Shown here: piece after piece, positions 16,774-26,237 of the stretch
Numbering within the stretch: the stretch's first letter is position 1
How the letters are laid out: each line of letters opens with the position of its first letter
Origin: Pseudomonas antarctica
GTDB taxonomy: Bacteria > Pseudomonadota > Gammaproteobacteria > Pseudomonadales > Pseudomonadaceae
Assembly (NCBI RefSeq): GCF_001647715.1
Contig: NZ_CP015600.1
Span: forward strand, 4,340,001 to 4,404,000
Direction of reading: 5' to 3'
Length of the DNA stretch: 64,000 nt
Made by a program: the position numbers and the translations under genes
The notes under the pieces: model-generated
The model's input: only the letters and a program-made list of their open reading frames with translations
Told to the model about the DNA's origin: nothing
Databases searched by the model: none

Positions 16774-18309
16774 ATGAAAACCATAACGCTAGTGTCTGGT
16801 CGATTATCACCTAAAGCTCTTTCTGTGGGCCTGATAGCTTTCATCTTCCTGGTCTGTGTCACGCTCGTTTCTGCATTTGCCTGGCAGTTAAAGCAATCGG
16901 CGGACGAACGCTTGACGAATGCCCAAGTTGCCGTGAATAACATTGTTCGGGCTTCCGAGCAGCAGGCTCAGGACACCTTACGTCAGGCTGAAAGTATTCT
17001 CAGCAACCTTGCAGAGCGCGTTGAACATGACAAACCTAGCGACGAACAGAGGGTTCGATTATCCAAAGTAATGGCCGACAACGTTGAGACAACCGACGGC
17101 ATTCAAGGCTTGTTCATTTACGACCAGAATGGCGACTGGGTCGTCAATTCGTTCTCTTCAGAGACGATCGCAAAGAACAATAGCGATCGATCCTATTTTA
17201 TCTACCACAAGAACCATCCTGACTCGGCCATCCACATAGGCCAAGTCATCTTGAGCCGCACCACAGGCGACATGATCATCCCGGTCAGCCGCCGCACTCA
17301 ATACCCCGATGGCCGCTTCAGCGGCGTGGTGTTGGCCACATTGCCCGTCGCCTACTTTCAACATTTCTTTGAGCGTTTAGACGTAGACAAAAAAGGGGTG
17401 ATACTGCTTGCACTCAATAACGGCGATTTGCTCGCCCGCCGCCCCATGATTGACGCGCTAATGACGACTAATATCGCAAAGGGAGAACTGTTCAGTCGAT
17501 ACTTAATAAACAGTGATGAAGGAACAGCCAACCTGACATCGGTTGTGGACGGCGTAGAACGCGTCTATGCCTATAGCCGCATACGGGGCCTTCCGATCGT
17601 CGCTGCAGCAGGACTGTCGTTGGATTCAGTATTTGCAACATGGTGGACGTACGTCTATCAGGCATCGATTATAGTAGGGCTTATCATTTTTGTACTGATC
17701 AGCCTCGGCGTACTCTTTTACCGACAAATCCAACGTGTGTTGGTGGCAGAAGAAGAGTTGCATATTGCACATCGTGATTTAGAGCATATTGCCAAGACCG
17801 ACAGCCTCACGGAGTTGCCTAACCGTAGGTGTTTCGACGCTACACTGGCACACGAGTGGTCTAGAGCATGCCGCACTGGAAATAGCGTAGCGATCATACT
17901 GATCGATATAGATTGGTTTAAGCAGTACAACGATCATTATGGCCATGTTCTCGGCGACGAATGTTTAAAGCAAATCGCCCAGTTAATAAGCAAACATACA
18001 AATCGTCCAGCCGACCTGGCTGCCCGGTATGGTGGGGAAGAATTTGTAATTTTGCTTCCAGAGACAGAACTGGCAGGTGCAGTGAAGATCGCTGAGGATA
18101 TGCGCTCAGCAATAGAGGCTGCAAACATTGAACACAGAGGCTGTACGGCAGGCATTGTCACCATCAGCGCAGGCGTCACGGCCAATCACCAGCGTGGCGT
18201 AATCGTAGCGCTTGATTTGCTGGAAAAGGCCGACAGTCTTCTGTATCGCGCAAAAAAACTGGGGCGCAACCGAGTTGAGCATCAGTTGCGGGAAGTCATC
18301 GAAACATAA
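16774..18309 (+). CDS. membrane diguanylate cyclase with periplasmic sensor
   Basis: A 511-residue inner-membrane protein. A first membrane helix (about 16-37) is followed by a periplasmic PDC/dCache-type sensor (about 40-285; FIYDQNGDWVVNS and DRSYFIYHKNHPDS are typical), a second helix (about 292-316) and a C-terminal GGDEF domain (about 335-505). The active-site motif is GGEEF, with an RxxD inhibitory site (RPAD) five residues before it, so synthesis of c-di-GMP with product feedback is expected. No EAL domain follows. The signal sensed is unknown. The gene stands alone. Confidence 0.92.
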   Translation: MKTITLVSGRLSPKALSVGLIAFIFLVCVTLVSAFAWQLKQSADERLTNAQVAVNNIVRASEQQAQDTLRQAESILSNLAERVEHDKPSDEQRVRLSKVMADNVETTDGIQGLFIYDQNGDWVVNSFSSETIAKNNSDRSYFIYHKNHPDSAIHIGQVILSRTTGDMIIPVSRRTQYPDGRFSGVVLATLPVAYFQHFFERLDVDKKGVILLALNNGDLLARRPMIDALMTTNIAKGELFSRYLINSDEGTANLTSVVDGVERVYAYSRIRGLPIVAAAGLSLDSVFATWWTYVYQASIIVGLIIFVLISLGVLFYRQIQRVLVAEEELHIAHRDLEHIAKTDSLTELPNRRCFDATLAHEWSRACRTGNSVAIILIDIDWFKQYNDHYGHVLGDECLKQIAQLISKHTNRPADLAARYGGEEFVILLPETELAGAVKIAEDMRSAIEAANIEHRGCTAGIVTISAGVTANHQRGVIVALDLLEKADSLLYRAKKLGRNRVEHQLREVIET

Positions 18310-18405
18310 AGCCTCGCCAGCATCTTCCATGGCCCGATCCAGGATCTGAATCGTAAGTGCGTTATCCGCTTCGAAATCCAGCGCCGGATTGAAGTATTCC
18401 GAGGT

Positions 18406-18433
18406 CAGCTATCGGCCAAAAACGGACGGTCGG
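18406..18433 (-). repeat. dispersed intergenic repeat, copy C
   Basis: On the minus strand: GTCCGTTTTTGGCCGATAGC. Matches the copies at 10612, 15170 and 19578. Located in the gap between the cyclase and hydrolase genes. Confidence 0.55.
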
Positions 18434-18505
18434 TGACCTGCAAGCACGGCAACGAATCCTGTGCCCTTTAACGGTGATTCATCGCTCTAGCTACCCCGCC
18501 GCCGC

Positions 18506-19405
18506 TCACCGGTTCAGGAACTTGATGACAGCACTGGCGAACAGTTCTGGCTGATCAAGCATGATGAAGTGAAAACTGCCGTCAATGCGCCTGAAGCTAA
18601 TGTTTGGGGTCGAGACATAGGCGTTATGGAACATTGCATCAATGTGGGACGCCTCTACGCCGTAAAGCGGGTCGTAGGCATAGACGACCTCGACAGGCAC
18701 CTTGATGCGTTCAAGCTCAGGCCGGAGGTCGGTGACCATCAGTTCATACATGGCATCGGCCATCGTCTTTCGGTCCGAGTTCATCCCCGCTGCGACCAGG
18801 CCGGGCCTGACTGCTTCAGTTTTAGCGAGACGGGCGATGGCGGCCTGCTGCATGGCGTGCGCTTGCTCAGGCGTTGCCGCCAACATCGCATCGCGCATCG
18901 CAGCAGCATGCGGGGTCGCCGTCTCACTGGTCGCGGAGGGGTCAAAGAGCAACGTATAGAAGGGCATCGCATCGACAATCATCAGGCGTCCCACGTGATC
19001 GGGATGACGCGCACCCAGCATCAGTGCCACCTCACCACCCAACGAATGACCGATGATGACCGGCGCCTCGATGCGCTGGCTGCGGATGTATTCAGCGATC
19101 GCCTCGACCGTCGGCGCGACGAGTCTCCCGTCTGGATTGGATACGGCAGGCGAGCCGGCAAAGCCAGCTACCTGCACGAGATGGAGACGGTGGCTGTGCC
19201 GTAATCTGGAGGCCAAATCAGCCCAGACTTCGTAGGACGACGCAAATCCTGGGATTAAGATGATATCTGTTCCCGAGCCTTGTACCAGCACTGAGATACC
19301 ACCCTGGTTGACAGTGACTGGCGGCAGGGGCGCAGGCTGGGCTGGCGATGCAGACAACAGCGCCAACGTGGTGCCAATCCCGGCAAGGATCACACCTGCA
19401 CGCAT
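18506..19405 (-). CDS. secreted alpha/beta hydrolase
   Basis: A 299-residue alpha/beta hydrolase with an N-terminal signal peptide (MRAGVILAGIGTTLALLSAS, cleavage around the PAQPA segment). The nucleophile is S121 in IGHSLGG, the oxyanion region is LIPGFASSYEVW, and a C-terminal His in GSFHFIMLDQP is the likely catalytic base, so an esterase or lactonase activity in the periplasm is expected. AAGGGGAACGCC before ATG 19405 fixes the start. An inverted repeat at 19432-19452 in the promoter suggests control by a repressor encoded elsewhere. Confidence 0.85.
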   Translation of the reverse strand: MRAGVILAGIGTTLALLSASPAQPAPLPPVTVNQGGISVLVQGSGTDIILIPGFASSYEVWADLASRLRHSHRLHLVQVAGFAGSPAVSNPDGRLVAPTVEAIAEYIRSQRIEAPVIIGHSLGGEVALMLGARHPDHVGRLMIVDAMPFYTLLFDPSATSETATPHAAAMRDAMLAATPEQAHAMQQAAIARLAKTEAVRPGLVAAGMNSDRKTMADAMYELMVTDLRPELERIKVPVEVVYAYDPLYGVEASHIDAMFHNAYVSTPNISFRRIDGSFHFIMLDQPELFASAVIKFLNR

Positions 19406-19431
19406 GGCGTTCCCCTTTTCGCGCAATGCGA

Positions 19432-19452
19432 CGTGACATTTACGGTGTCACG
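19432..19452. promoter_or_regulatory. candidate repressor operator before the secreted hydrolase gene
   Basis: CGTGACA, a 7-nt spacer TTTACGG, then TGTCACG: a perfect inverted repeat 27 bp upstream of the hydrolase start. Size and symmetry fit a TetR-type dimer site. No regulator gene is adjacent. Confidence 0.5.
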
Positions 19453-19577
19453 GTCGCCAATTACACCGACGGGTAGGCCGCTTAGCGGGTTCATAGTCAT
19501 TCCTTTGACCGAAAAAGTATTGCCACTATACGGCGCACAAAGGCATCAGGAAACTCTCCCCGCCGGCAATCCTTGGC

Positions 19578-19601
19578 GTCCGCTTCGGGTCGAAAGCAGC
19601 C
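19578..19601 (+). repeat. dispersed intergenic repeat, copy D
   Basis: GTCCGCTTCGGGTCGAAAGC followed by AGCC, in the gap between the hydrolase and msrA genes. Same family as the copies at 10612, 15170 and 18406. Confidence 0.5.
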
Positions 19602-19659
19602 TATTTCCCGCTCACCACGAATCGTCGCCCACCCCATTGCTCGCTTGCACTGCTCACCC

Positions 19660-20166
19660 TCAAGCCCGCTTCGGCAACTTCCAATTCGGCCGTATGAAAT
19701 GGCAGGTATAGCCGTTGGGTATCCGCTCCAAATAATCCTGATGCTCCGGCTCCGCCTCCCAGAACGGCCCCGCGGGCTCAATCTCAGTCACCACACGGCC
19801 TGGCCATAACTTCGACGCATCAACATCCGCAGCGGTGTCTTCGGCGATGTCGCGTTGTTGTTCACTCAGGTAATAAATCGCCGACCGATAGCCCGGCCCG
19901 ACGTCATTGCCCTGCCGGTTGGGCGTGCTGGGGTCGTGTATCTGGAAAAAGAACTCAAGGATCTGCCGGTACGTTATCACTGCGGGGTCAAACACGATTT
20001 CAATCGCTTCCGCATGATTGCCATGGTTGCGATAAGTGGCATTCGGCACATCGCCGCCGGTGTAGCCGACTCGGGTGCTCAGCACGCCGGGGTAGCGGCG
20101 CAGCAGGTCCTGCATGCCCCAGAAGCAGCCGCCGGCGAGGATGGCGGTTTCGGTTTGGTTGGTCAT
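19660..20166 (-). CDS. msrA: peptide-methionine (S)-S-oxide reductase MsrA
   Basis: A 168-residue cytosolic MsrA that repairs oxidised methionine in proteins using thioredoxin. The catalytic motif GGCFWG is at residues 12-17, and further family motifs are [17 protein letters not shown] and [10 protein letters not shown]. The C-terminal region has one further Cys (CHFIRPNW) rather than the longer two-Cys tail of E. coli MsrA. Length is that of the short MsrA form; pseudomonads usually have a second, longer copy. Monocistronic. Confidence 0.95.
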   Translation of the reverse strand: MTNQTETAILAGGCFWGMQDLLRRYPGVLSTRVGYTGGDVPNATYRNHGNHAEAIEIVFDPAVITYRQILEFFFQIHDPSTPNRQGNDVGPGYRSAIYYLSEQQRDIAEDTAADVDASKLWPGRVVTEIEPAGPFWEAEPEHQDYLERIPNGYTCHFIRPNWKLPKRA

Positions 20167-20317
20167 GGTGTGTCCTTGCGCTCAATGGATACAACAATAG
20201 TTATGGGGCTGTGTTGGCCAATACCAAGGTTCAACGGCAGTTAGTTGTGGTTCTCTCCCAAAACTGTAGCGGCAAAAGGTTCTACACTCTCGCGCCTATC
20301 CTGCTCGGAACCGCGCC

Positions 20318-20725
20318 ATGCGACGTCATATCCCCTTGCTGCTGTTATTTCTCCCTGGGCTGGTTTACGCCCTCCCCGCCCTCAAAGACACCACGCTCTA
20401 CACCACCACCGCCCAAGACTGCCACGATGTGGACCTCGCCACCTGGCAGCACCCGACCCGCACGTTGTTGGAGAAAAACAACTTCCAGCTCGAACGCATC
20501 CAGCTGTGCAACGGCGGCCACTACCCGATTTTCCAGGTGCAAGCGCCCTACGATCCACGCGGTCAGACCAAGGACTTTTTCCTGCCGCTGTACGAGGATA
20601 TGCGTAAGGCCAACGGTAAATGGCCCTACGCGCTGGTCGTCAGCAGCGACGCGGTGGTGGTGTATGTCAGTTACCCGAAGGCCGACCATATCTCCCTGGA
20701 TTACGAGGGTTTCGCGGCGCCATAG
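20318..20725 (+). CDS. hypothetical periplasmic protein
   Basis: A 135-residue protein with a clear signal peptide (MRRHIPLLLLFLPGLVYA, cleavage after VYA). Two cysteines (DCHDVDL and QLCNGGHYP) could form a disulfide. The C-terminal part contains ANGKWPYALVVSSDAVVVYV. I do not recognise the family. The gene is followed about 108 bp later by a secreted hydrolase gene in the same direction. Confidence 0.65.
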   Translation: MRRHIPLLLLFLPGLVYALPALKDTTLYTTTAQDCHDVDLATWQHPTRTLLEKNNFQLERIQLCNGGHYPIFQVQAPYDPRGQTKDFFLPLYEDMRKANGKWPYALVVSSDAVVVYVSYPKADHISLDYEGFAAP

Positions 20726-20833
20726 GCGTGCGTTCCAACGCAGTCAGAACAGGTGGTGTGCTTCCTGGGAGGGATGCATTGCGACAGGATTTCAGGTGAT
20801 GATGCGCCACCCCAATCAAGGAAGATAAAAACA

Positions 20834-21895
20834 ATGAAAACAGTGCTGCGTGCCCTGTTCCTGCTGTGCCTGGCGACACCCGCCTTGGCTGCCGAAAGCC
20901 CCGTCGGTTTCAAAACCGCCACCCTGCCGGATACAAAAAGCCAGCGCCCACTGGAACTGGCTGTCTGGTACCCCGCCGCCGCCACAGCCAAACCCGAGCT
21001 GATCGCCGACAACGCGGTCTTCATCGGCGCCCTCGCCGTGCCCGATGCAGCGCCGGCTGCCGGCGAGCATCCGCTGGTGGTGCTTTCCCACGGTTACGGT
21101 GGTAATTGGGGCAAGCAGGTGTGGCTGGCCAGCGCATTGGCGCACAAGGGTTACATCGTAGCGGCGGTCAACCACCCGGGCACCACCACCAAGGATCGCA
21201 GCCCAAAAGCCGCCGCCCAGTTATGGCTACGCCCGGCCGACCTGAGCCGCGCCATTGACGCGGTGCTGGCTCAGCCGAAACTATTTGGCGCGGTGGCGGA
21301 ACATCAGATTGCGGCAGTGGGCCACTCCCTCGGCGGCTGGACCGTGCTGGAAATCGCTGGCGCGCGTTTCGACCCCGACCTGTTCAACCGGGACTGCGCC
21401 GAACACCCTAAGTTGGGTGGCTGCATCGGCTACCAGGAGATGAACCCCGCCGGCACGCCAGCCGGCAAGGCACAACTGGCCGCTGATTTGAGCGACAAGC
21501 GCGTCACCGCGATTGTGTCTTTGGACCTGGGCCTGTCACGCGGCCTGACCAGTGCAAGCCTTGCCGCATTGCCGGTACCGGCGCTGGTGATTGCGGGTGG
21601 CGTGCCCACGGAGGACATGTCCCCCGAATTAGAGTCCGCCGACATGGTAAAGCGTCTGCCAAACACATCGACGCAGTATGTGGAGATCAGCGACGCCACG
21701 CACTTCAGCTTTATGTCGATCTGCAAGCCGGGCGGGATGGCGTTGATTGAAGAGAGCTCACCCGGCGATGGCATGATTTGCCGGGACGGTGAAGGCGCTC
21801 GGCCACGGGCGGTGATTCAGCAGCAGGTGGTGGCGCAGATCAGCGAGTTTCTGGCCAGGACCAGCCTACCGGGTCAAAAAACCACCGAACGCTGA
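20834..21895 (+). CDS. secreted alpha/beta hydrolase (dienelactone hydrolase/PAF-acetylhydrolase-like)
   Basis: A 353-residue hydrolase exported by a signal peptide (MKTVLRALFLLCLATPALA). The fold begins with ELAVWYPAA, the oxyanion loop is VVLSHGYGGNWG, the nucleophile lies in VGHSLGGWTVLE and a late His in DATHFSFM completes the triad. Cysteines in RDCAEHP, GGCIGY, SICKPG and GMICRDG suggest disulfides, as expected for a periplasmic enzyme. ATG 20834 was chosen because the signal peptide starts there. Its 3' end overlaps the convergent amidohydrolase gene by 22 bp. Confidence 0.85.
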   Translation: MKTVLRALFLLCLATPALAAESPVGFKTATLPDTKSQRPLELAVWYPAAATAKPELIADNAVFIGALAVPDAAPAAGEHPLVVLSHGYGGNWGKQVWLASALAHKGYIVAAVNHPGTTTKDRSPKAAAQLWLRPADLSRAIDAVLAQPKLFGAVAEHQIAAVGHSLGGWTVLEIAGARFDPDLFNRDCAEHPKLGGCIGYQEMNPAGTPAGKAQLAADLSDKRVTAIVSLDLGLSRGLTSASLAALPVPALVIAGGVPTEDMSPELESADMVKRLPNTSTQYVEISDATHFSFMSICKPGGMALIEESSPGDGMICRDGEGARPRAVIQQQVVAQISEFLARTSLPGQKTTER

Positions 21896-23097
21896 CAGAC
21901 CGACGTCGCCACGACCCTCCCGCGTTTAAGCACCATCAACCGCGCGGGCAAGTCGAGAATCACATCACCCACCGAACGCGTATCCAGCAACACCAAATCA
22001 GCAGCCTTACCCGGCGCCAACCCATAATCCTTCAGCCCCAGCGCTTTCGCCGGACTTGTGGTGAGCATCGACAACACCGTGGCCTGGTCATCCGCCCCGC
22101 CCAGGTGGCAGGCAGGAATGGCCAGTTGCGCAATGTTGAGCAAATCGCCGGTGCCAAACGGGGTAAATGCGTTGCGGATATTGTTGGTGGCCAGGCACAC
22201 GTTTACGCCGCCATCGCGCAGGGCGCGTACCGGCGTCAGGGTGCGGCGCACGTTATGGCCGTCGCCGCGCGCGCCCAGGTGCAAGTCGGTGGCGGGCAGG
22301 CACATGACGCTGATGCCGGCCTCGCGAATCAGCGCAATAATCTCGTGCTGTTTATGCAGCGGCACGGCGCCCAAGCTGGTCAGATGGCCGACACACACGC
22401 GGCCTTGGTAGCCTTCCTGAATCGTCTTGCGCGCGAGGTATTCAATGCTCATGTGGTCGGCGTCGTCGGCAAAATCCTGGTGGAAGTCGATGTCCTTGCC
22501 GTAACGCTTGGCCAGGCTGAACACGTAGTCGATGTGTTCATGCGGCGAGTCATCGTTGTAGGGAATGCCGCCCACCACATCGGCGCCTTTTTCCATGGCC
22601 TCGACCATCATTGCCTGCATGCCCGGTAGCTTGAGGATGCCTTCCTGTGGGAAAGCGACCACTTGAATATCAATCACGTCGCGAAATTTTTCGCGCAGTT
22701 CCAGCACCACATCGAACCCGGTGAAGCCTTGTACGGGGTCGAACTCGGCGTGGGCGCGCACGTGGGTGGTGCCGGACTGCACCAGCGCGCGCAGTACCTG
22801 GGTAGAGCGTTCGAAGATGTCATCGCGGGTCAAAGTGGGTTTGAGTTCAGCGGTGACCGCTATCGCCTCTTTTAAGGTGCCGGAGCGGTTGGCTTTGCGG
22901 TGCATGACATGGGCTTTTTCCAGGTGCAGGTGCCCTTCGACAAACCCCGGTATCAGCACGTTGCCGTGGCCCTGGATTTCCTGCCGGGCCCGGGCTGCGA
23001 TGTTCGGCGCAACCTCGACGATGTGGCCGTTGTGCACCGCCACGTCCATCAGCGGTTGTGCGTCATCAATGCGTACGTTGCGAAAGATTAAATCCAT
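21874..23097 (-). CDS. cytosine deaminase-like amidohydrolase
   Basis: A 407-residue amidohydrolase of the CodA branch. The first metal motif is present (GFVEGHLHLEKA), as are HQD and VGHLTSLGA. At the position of the CodA catalytic Glu (HCDEID in E. coli) the sequence is HQDFADD, and at the metal-binding Asp (GHDD in E. coli) it is ATNN. Cytosine is therefore unlikely to be the substrate; a related cyclic amidine or urea-type substrate is possible. The start MDLIFRN at 23097 fits the family N-terminus. It is followed by the convergent hydrolase and preceded by the DUF2790 gene. Confidence 0.82.
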   Translation of the reverse strand: MDLIFRNVRIDDAQPLMDVAVHNGHIVEVAPNIAARARQEIQGHGNVLIPGFVEGHLHLEKAHVMHRKANRSGTLKEAIAVTAELKPTLTRDDIFERSTQVLRALVQSGTTHVRAHAEFDPVQGFTGFDVVLELREKFRDVIDIQVVAFPQEGILKLPGMQAMMVEAMEKGADVVGGIPYNDDSPHEHIDYVFSLAKRYGKDIDFHQDFADDADHMSIEYLARKTIQEGYQGRVCVGHLTSLGAVPLHKQHEIIALIREAGISVMCLPATDLHLGARGDGHNVRRTLTPVRALRDGGVNVCLATNNIRNAFTPFGTGDLLNIAQLAIPACHLGGADDQATVLSMLTTSPAKALGLKDYGLAPGKAADLVLLDTRSVGDVILDLPARLMVLKRGRVVATSVCQRSVVF

Positions 23098-23167
23098 GAA
23101 TCCGACCCTCAATGTTGCGGCCCTCAGGCGCACCGGGCGCAACGGTAAAAAACAAACAATGGACGGC

Positions 23168-23407
23168 TCAACCGTTGGAGCAGCCGTTACCCATCACGTG
23201 GTATTCGAGAATGTGCTGCTGGCCCTTGGAGTCTTCGTAGGTCATACGCACGGGCACCACCGCGCAGACGTCCGGCACTTCGCTGGTGGAAATCACGCGG
23301 GCGATGTCCAGGTGCTGGGCATAGCTGTATTGCTCGACCGGGAGTGGCTCTTCGGCCATCGCCGCGCCGCAAAACACGCCGAGTATCAGTACAAGTAACG
23401 CTTTCAT
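23168..23407 (-). CDS. DUF2790 family periplasmic protein
   Basis: A 79-residue Pseudomonas-specific protein. It has a signal peptide (MKALLVLILGVFCGAAMA) and the family pattern YSYAQHLDIARVIS, then VCAVVPVRMTYEDSKGQ and an ending VMGNGCSNG; the two Cys probably pair. Start at 23407 is the first Met before the signal peptide. It lies 77 bp downstream of cynS in the same direction and could be co-transcribed with the cyanate genes. Function unknown. Confidence 0.8.
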   Translation of the reverse strand: MKALLVLILGVFCGAAMAEEPLPVEQYSYAQHLDIARVISTSEVPDVCAVVPVRMTYEDSKGQQHILEYHVMGNGCSNG

Positions 23408-23484
23408 TTTCAGATGACCTCTTCGGCATCGTGAGGAAAGTCGAACCCGGCGCCTGTGCAGCGCCGGGCTCATGGGTAGCGGGA

Positions 23485-23955
23485 TCAGAACGGTTTGGTC
23501 GGCAGGTATTTGCCATCCAGGGTGATCACGGCGCGGGAGCCGCCGTCCGGGTCGTCGACCTTTTTAATGTCGAGCTTGAAGTTGATGGCGCTGATGATGC
23601 CGTCGCCAAATTTCTCGTGAACCAGCGCCTTGAGCGTGGTGCCGTAGACCTGAATCATTTCGTAGAAACGGTAGATGGTCGGGTCGGTCGGGATACCGTT
23701 GCCGATGCTGCCGCGCACCGGAACGGTTTGCAGCAGGAGCACGGCATCGGCGTCGAGACCCAGGGTGTCGGCAACCACTTGGGCGGCGTTGGCCGGCAGT
23801 GGGTGCTGGCCGAGCAAGGCGGCGGTGACGAAGGCTTCGTGCAGGCCGGTGCCTTCGGCGATCTGGGCGAACGACAGGTCTTTGCGGGCTTTGGCCAGGA
23901 GGATGACGTCGGCCAGGGCAAGGCGAGTGTTTTGGCTGATTTGTGACTGGATCAT
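23485..23955 (-). CDS. cynS: cyanase (cyanate hydratase) CynS
   Basis: A 156-residue cyanase, which converts cyanate and bicarbonate to ammonia and two CO2 as a cytosolic decamer. The N-terminal helical domain ([21 protein letters not shown]) and the C-terminal active-site domain are complete: R and E in [11 protein letters not shown] (the catalytic Arg96/Glu99 pair) and the Ser in [10 protein letters not shown] (Ser122). Length equals E. coli CynS (156). ATG 23955 follows GGAGATAACCCC. It is downstream of cynT, with a REPIN in the 181-bp gap. Confidence 0.96.
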   Translation of the reverse strand: MIQSQISQNTRLALADVILLAKARKDLSFAQIAEGTGLHEAFVTAALLGQHPLPANAAQVVADTLGLDADAVLLLQTVPVRGSIGNGIPTDPTIYRFYEMIQVYGTTLKALVHEKFGDGIISAINFKLDIKKVDDPDGGSRAVITLDGKYLPTKPF

Positions 23956-24026
23956 GGGGTTATCTCCGTGGGTAAACAGTAAGGGTGAAACGGCTAGTGC
24001 CAATCGGGACAGCGCCGAAGATCAAG

Positions 24027-24113
24027 TGTGGGAGCTGGCTTGCCTGCGATGCAGGCAACTGGGTGTGCCAGGCAGACCGGGTGGATGCCATCGCAGGCAA
24101 GCCAGCTGCCACC
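24027..24113. repeat. REPIN between cynT and cynS
   Basis: TGTGGGAGCTGGCTTGCCTG at the left and CAGGCAAGCCAGCTGCCACC at the right, in opposite orientation. It sits inside the cyn transcript and could affect relative expression of cynT and cynS. Confidence 0.85.
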
Positions 24114-24136
24114 TTCAACTTTCTTCGCTTGCAGGG

Positions 24137-24778
24137 TCAGTACGAAACAGCGCGTACGGTCGGGTTGTCGGCCAGGGCCACGAACTTGCCGGTGCGGCCA
24201 TCGAAGGCCTGGATGCAGCCGCTTTCGATGTCGTAGACCCAGCCATGCAGCGTCACGCGCTTCTCTTCGAGGGCCAGGCGTACCGAAGGGTGCGTCTGGA
24301 TGTTGGCCAACTGCGCGATGACGTTTTCGCGGACCATGGAGGCGACCTTGGCGTGCTGGTCGACATGCTGGCGGGCCTCGTTCACGACTCGGCCGGAGTC
24401 GGCGTAGCGCAACCAGCCAGCCACGGCGGGCATGTGGTCCAGGCATTTGCAGGTAGCGATGGCGGTCATCGCGCCGCAGTCGGAGTGCCCGCAAATCACG
24501 ATGTCGCTGACTTGCAAGGCGGCGACGGCGTATTCCACCGAGGCCGACACGCCGCCCGGCTCGGGGCCGTAGGACGGCACGATGTTGCCGGCGTTGCGGA
24601 TGACGAACAGGTCACCGGGCTCACGCTGCGTGACCAGCTCTGGCACCAGGCGGCTGTCGGAGCAGGAGATGAACAGCGCCCGTGGGCTCTGTTGGTTGGC
24701 CAGGTCTTTGAACAGGCCGGCACGCTCGGGGAAGGCGTTACGTTGAAATTTCAGGAAACCGTCGATGATGTCTTGCAT
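24137..24778 (-). CDS. cynT: beta-carbonic anhydrase CynT
   Basis: A 213-residue beta-class carbonic anhydrase. Zinc ligands and the active-site dyad are visible: CSDSR (C with D and R), then [10 protein letters not shown] (H and second C). It supplies bicarbonate for cyanase, keeping CO2 from escaping. ATG 24778 was chosen because GGAG lies 6-7 nt upstream. First gene of the cynT-cynS operon, divergent from the cynR gene. Confidence 0.95.
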   Translation of the reverse strand: MQDIIDGFLKFQRNAFPERAGLFKDLANQQSPRALFISCSDSRLVPELVTQREPGDLFVIRNAGNIVPSYGPEPGGVSASVEYAVAALQVSDIVICGHSDCGAMTAIATCKCLDHMPAVAGWLRYADSGRVVNEARQHVDQHAKVASMVRENVIAQLANIQTHPSVRLALEEKRVTLHGWVYDIESGCIQAFDGRTGKFVALADNPTVRAVSY

Positions 24779-24846
24779 GGGTGACTCCATTGGTTCGCGA
24801 TGCGATGGAGCAAAGGTTACGTAGCCCGTGCAATAAGGTAAAAGTC

Positions 24847-24856
24847 TCATATATGA
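24847..24856. promoter_or_regulatory. candidate CynR binding palindrome
   Basis: TCATATATGA is a perfect 10-bp palindrome between the divergent cynT and cynR starts. LysR proteins often bind such AT-rich dyads. Assignment is by position only. Confidence 0.35.
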
Positions 24857-24889
24857 TCCAGCACATTAGATAATCTTATGGATGCAAAC

Positions 24890-25777
24890 ATGCTGGCACG
24901 ACACATCCAGTACTTTCTCGCCGTCGCGCAACATCAAGGTTTCACCAAAGCCGCAGCGGCCCTGCATGTCTCGCAGCCGGCGCTGTCGCAGCAAGTGCGA
25001 CAACTGGAGGAAAGCCTTGGCGCGCAGTTGTTTGATCGCTCAGGACGCAAGACGCGCCTGACCGATGCTGGGGAGGTTTACCTGCGATACGCGCTGCGGG
25101 CGGCGCAGGAACTGCAAGAAGGCAAACGTGCGATCCATGACGTCGGCGACTTGAGCCGGGGGACGCTGCGGATTGCAGTCACGCCGACCTTCACCACGTA
25201 TCTGGTCGGGCCACTGGTCGAGGCGTTTCACCGCCGTTACCCGAACATCACGCTGAACGTGCGTGAGGTCGCCCAGGAACAGATGGAGCTGCAACTGCTG
25301 GCCGATGAGCTGGATGTGGGCATCGCGTTTGATGAGGTGCATGCCCAGGATATCGACGCCTATCCCCTGCTGGTCGAAACACTCGCGTTGGTGGTGGGTA
25401 ATCAGCACCCGCTGGCCGAGGCGCAGGCTATCGGGCTGGAGGCGTTGAATGCAGAAACACTGATTCTGCTGAGCGCCGAGTTCGCCACGCGTGAGCAGAT
25501 CGACCGCTATTGCAACCAACACGGCATCCGCCCGCGCGTGGTGATGGAGGCGAATGTGATTGGGGCGCTGACCGAGGTGGTGCGCAGGACCACGTTGTCG
25601 ACGCTGCTGCCGGCGGCCATTGCGCGAGCGCATCCTGAGTTGGTGGCGATTGAGCTTGGGCCGGAGCGGCTGCAACGGACGGCGGTGCTGATGCAGCGCA
25701 AAGGGGTTTATCAGTCTTCAGCGTCTCGGGCGTTTGTGCAGGTGGCGAAGGAGGTCGCTGTGGCGCTGGGGGAATGA
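24890..25777 (+). CDS. cynR: cyn operon LysR-type regulator CynR
   Basis: A 295-residue LysR regulator. The N-terminus [22 protein letters not shown], the HTH and the [19 protein letters not shown] segment match E. coli CynR closely, which is why the ATG at 24890 is preferred to one four codons upstream; GGATGCAAAC precedes it. It should activate cynTS with cyanate as effector. It is divergent from cynT with about 110 bp between start codons, the usual layout. Confidence 0.92.
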   Translation: MLARHIQYFLAVAQHQGFTKAAAALHVSQPALSQQVRQLEESLGAQLFDRSGRKTRLTDAGEVYLRYALRAAQELQEGKRAIHDVGDLSRGTLRIAVTPTFTTYLVGPLVEAFHRRYPNITLNVREVAQEQMELQLLADELDVGIAFDEVHAQDIDAYPLLVETLALVVGNQHPLAEAQAIGLEALNAETLILLSAEFATREQIDRYCNQHGIRPRVVMEANVIGALTEVVRRTTLSTLLPAAIARAHPELVAIELGPERLQRTAVLMQRKGVYQSSASRAFVQVAKEVAVALGE

Positions 25778-25826
25778 ACCGCGCCTGGTCTGCCTTCGCT
25801 GTTGTCTCGAAGTGGAAATCCCCAAC

Positions 25827-26015
25827 CTACTTGGCGGGGTTCCAAACGATAGCCTGAGCCACCACGACGTGTTCGCCATTGAAGGTGGCCGCGGGCGAGC
25901 CATACAGCTGGTAGCCCAGCGCGAGGGCTTCGGAGACTCGATGACAGAACGATGCGTCATCTTTACCGGTTAGTAACCGGTAAACAGGTAAGCCTTCGGG
26001 AGGAGTGGTTTGCAT
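25827..26015 (-). CDS. DUF1737 family small protein
   Basis: A 62-residue protein with the DUF1737 pattern: VYRLLTGKDDASFCHRVSEALALGYQLYGSP then FNGEHVVVAQAI. AGGAAGG lies about 8 nt before ATG 26015; a Met eight codons earlier has no ribosome site. Cytosolic, function unknown. Single gene, convergent with cynR. Confidence 0.8.
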   Translation of the reverse strand: MQTTPPEGLPVYRLLTGKDDASFCHRVSEALALGYQLYGSPAATFNGEHVVVAQAIVWNPAK

Positions 26016-26237
26016 GGGCGTGCCTTCCTGGATCGACATGAAAATGATGAAGCCCAGGCTCGCCTTAAGGCAACCGGGCGAATCGACTGTAGCATCCTTG
26101 CAATGTCAACGAGCGGCACGACAATGTAGGGCGACGACAAGGGTGAACATGTGCAGGTATCAACGCCTTAACGCCGAGACCTGAGTCAGTGACTTAAGCT
26201 GATATCATTCAAGCAATTACCCGCTGAGTAGCACGTC

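Noticed and set aside
16439..16810. Minus-strand frame of 123 codons, tryptophan-rich
   Set aside because: Overlaps the diguanylate cyclase start, has no ribosome site and no known family; kept only as a note on the gap.
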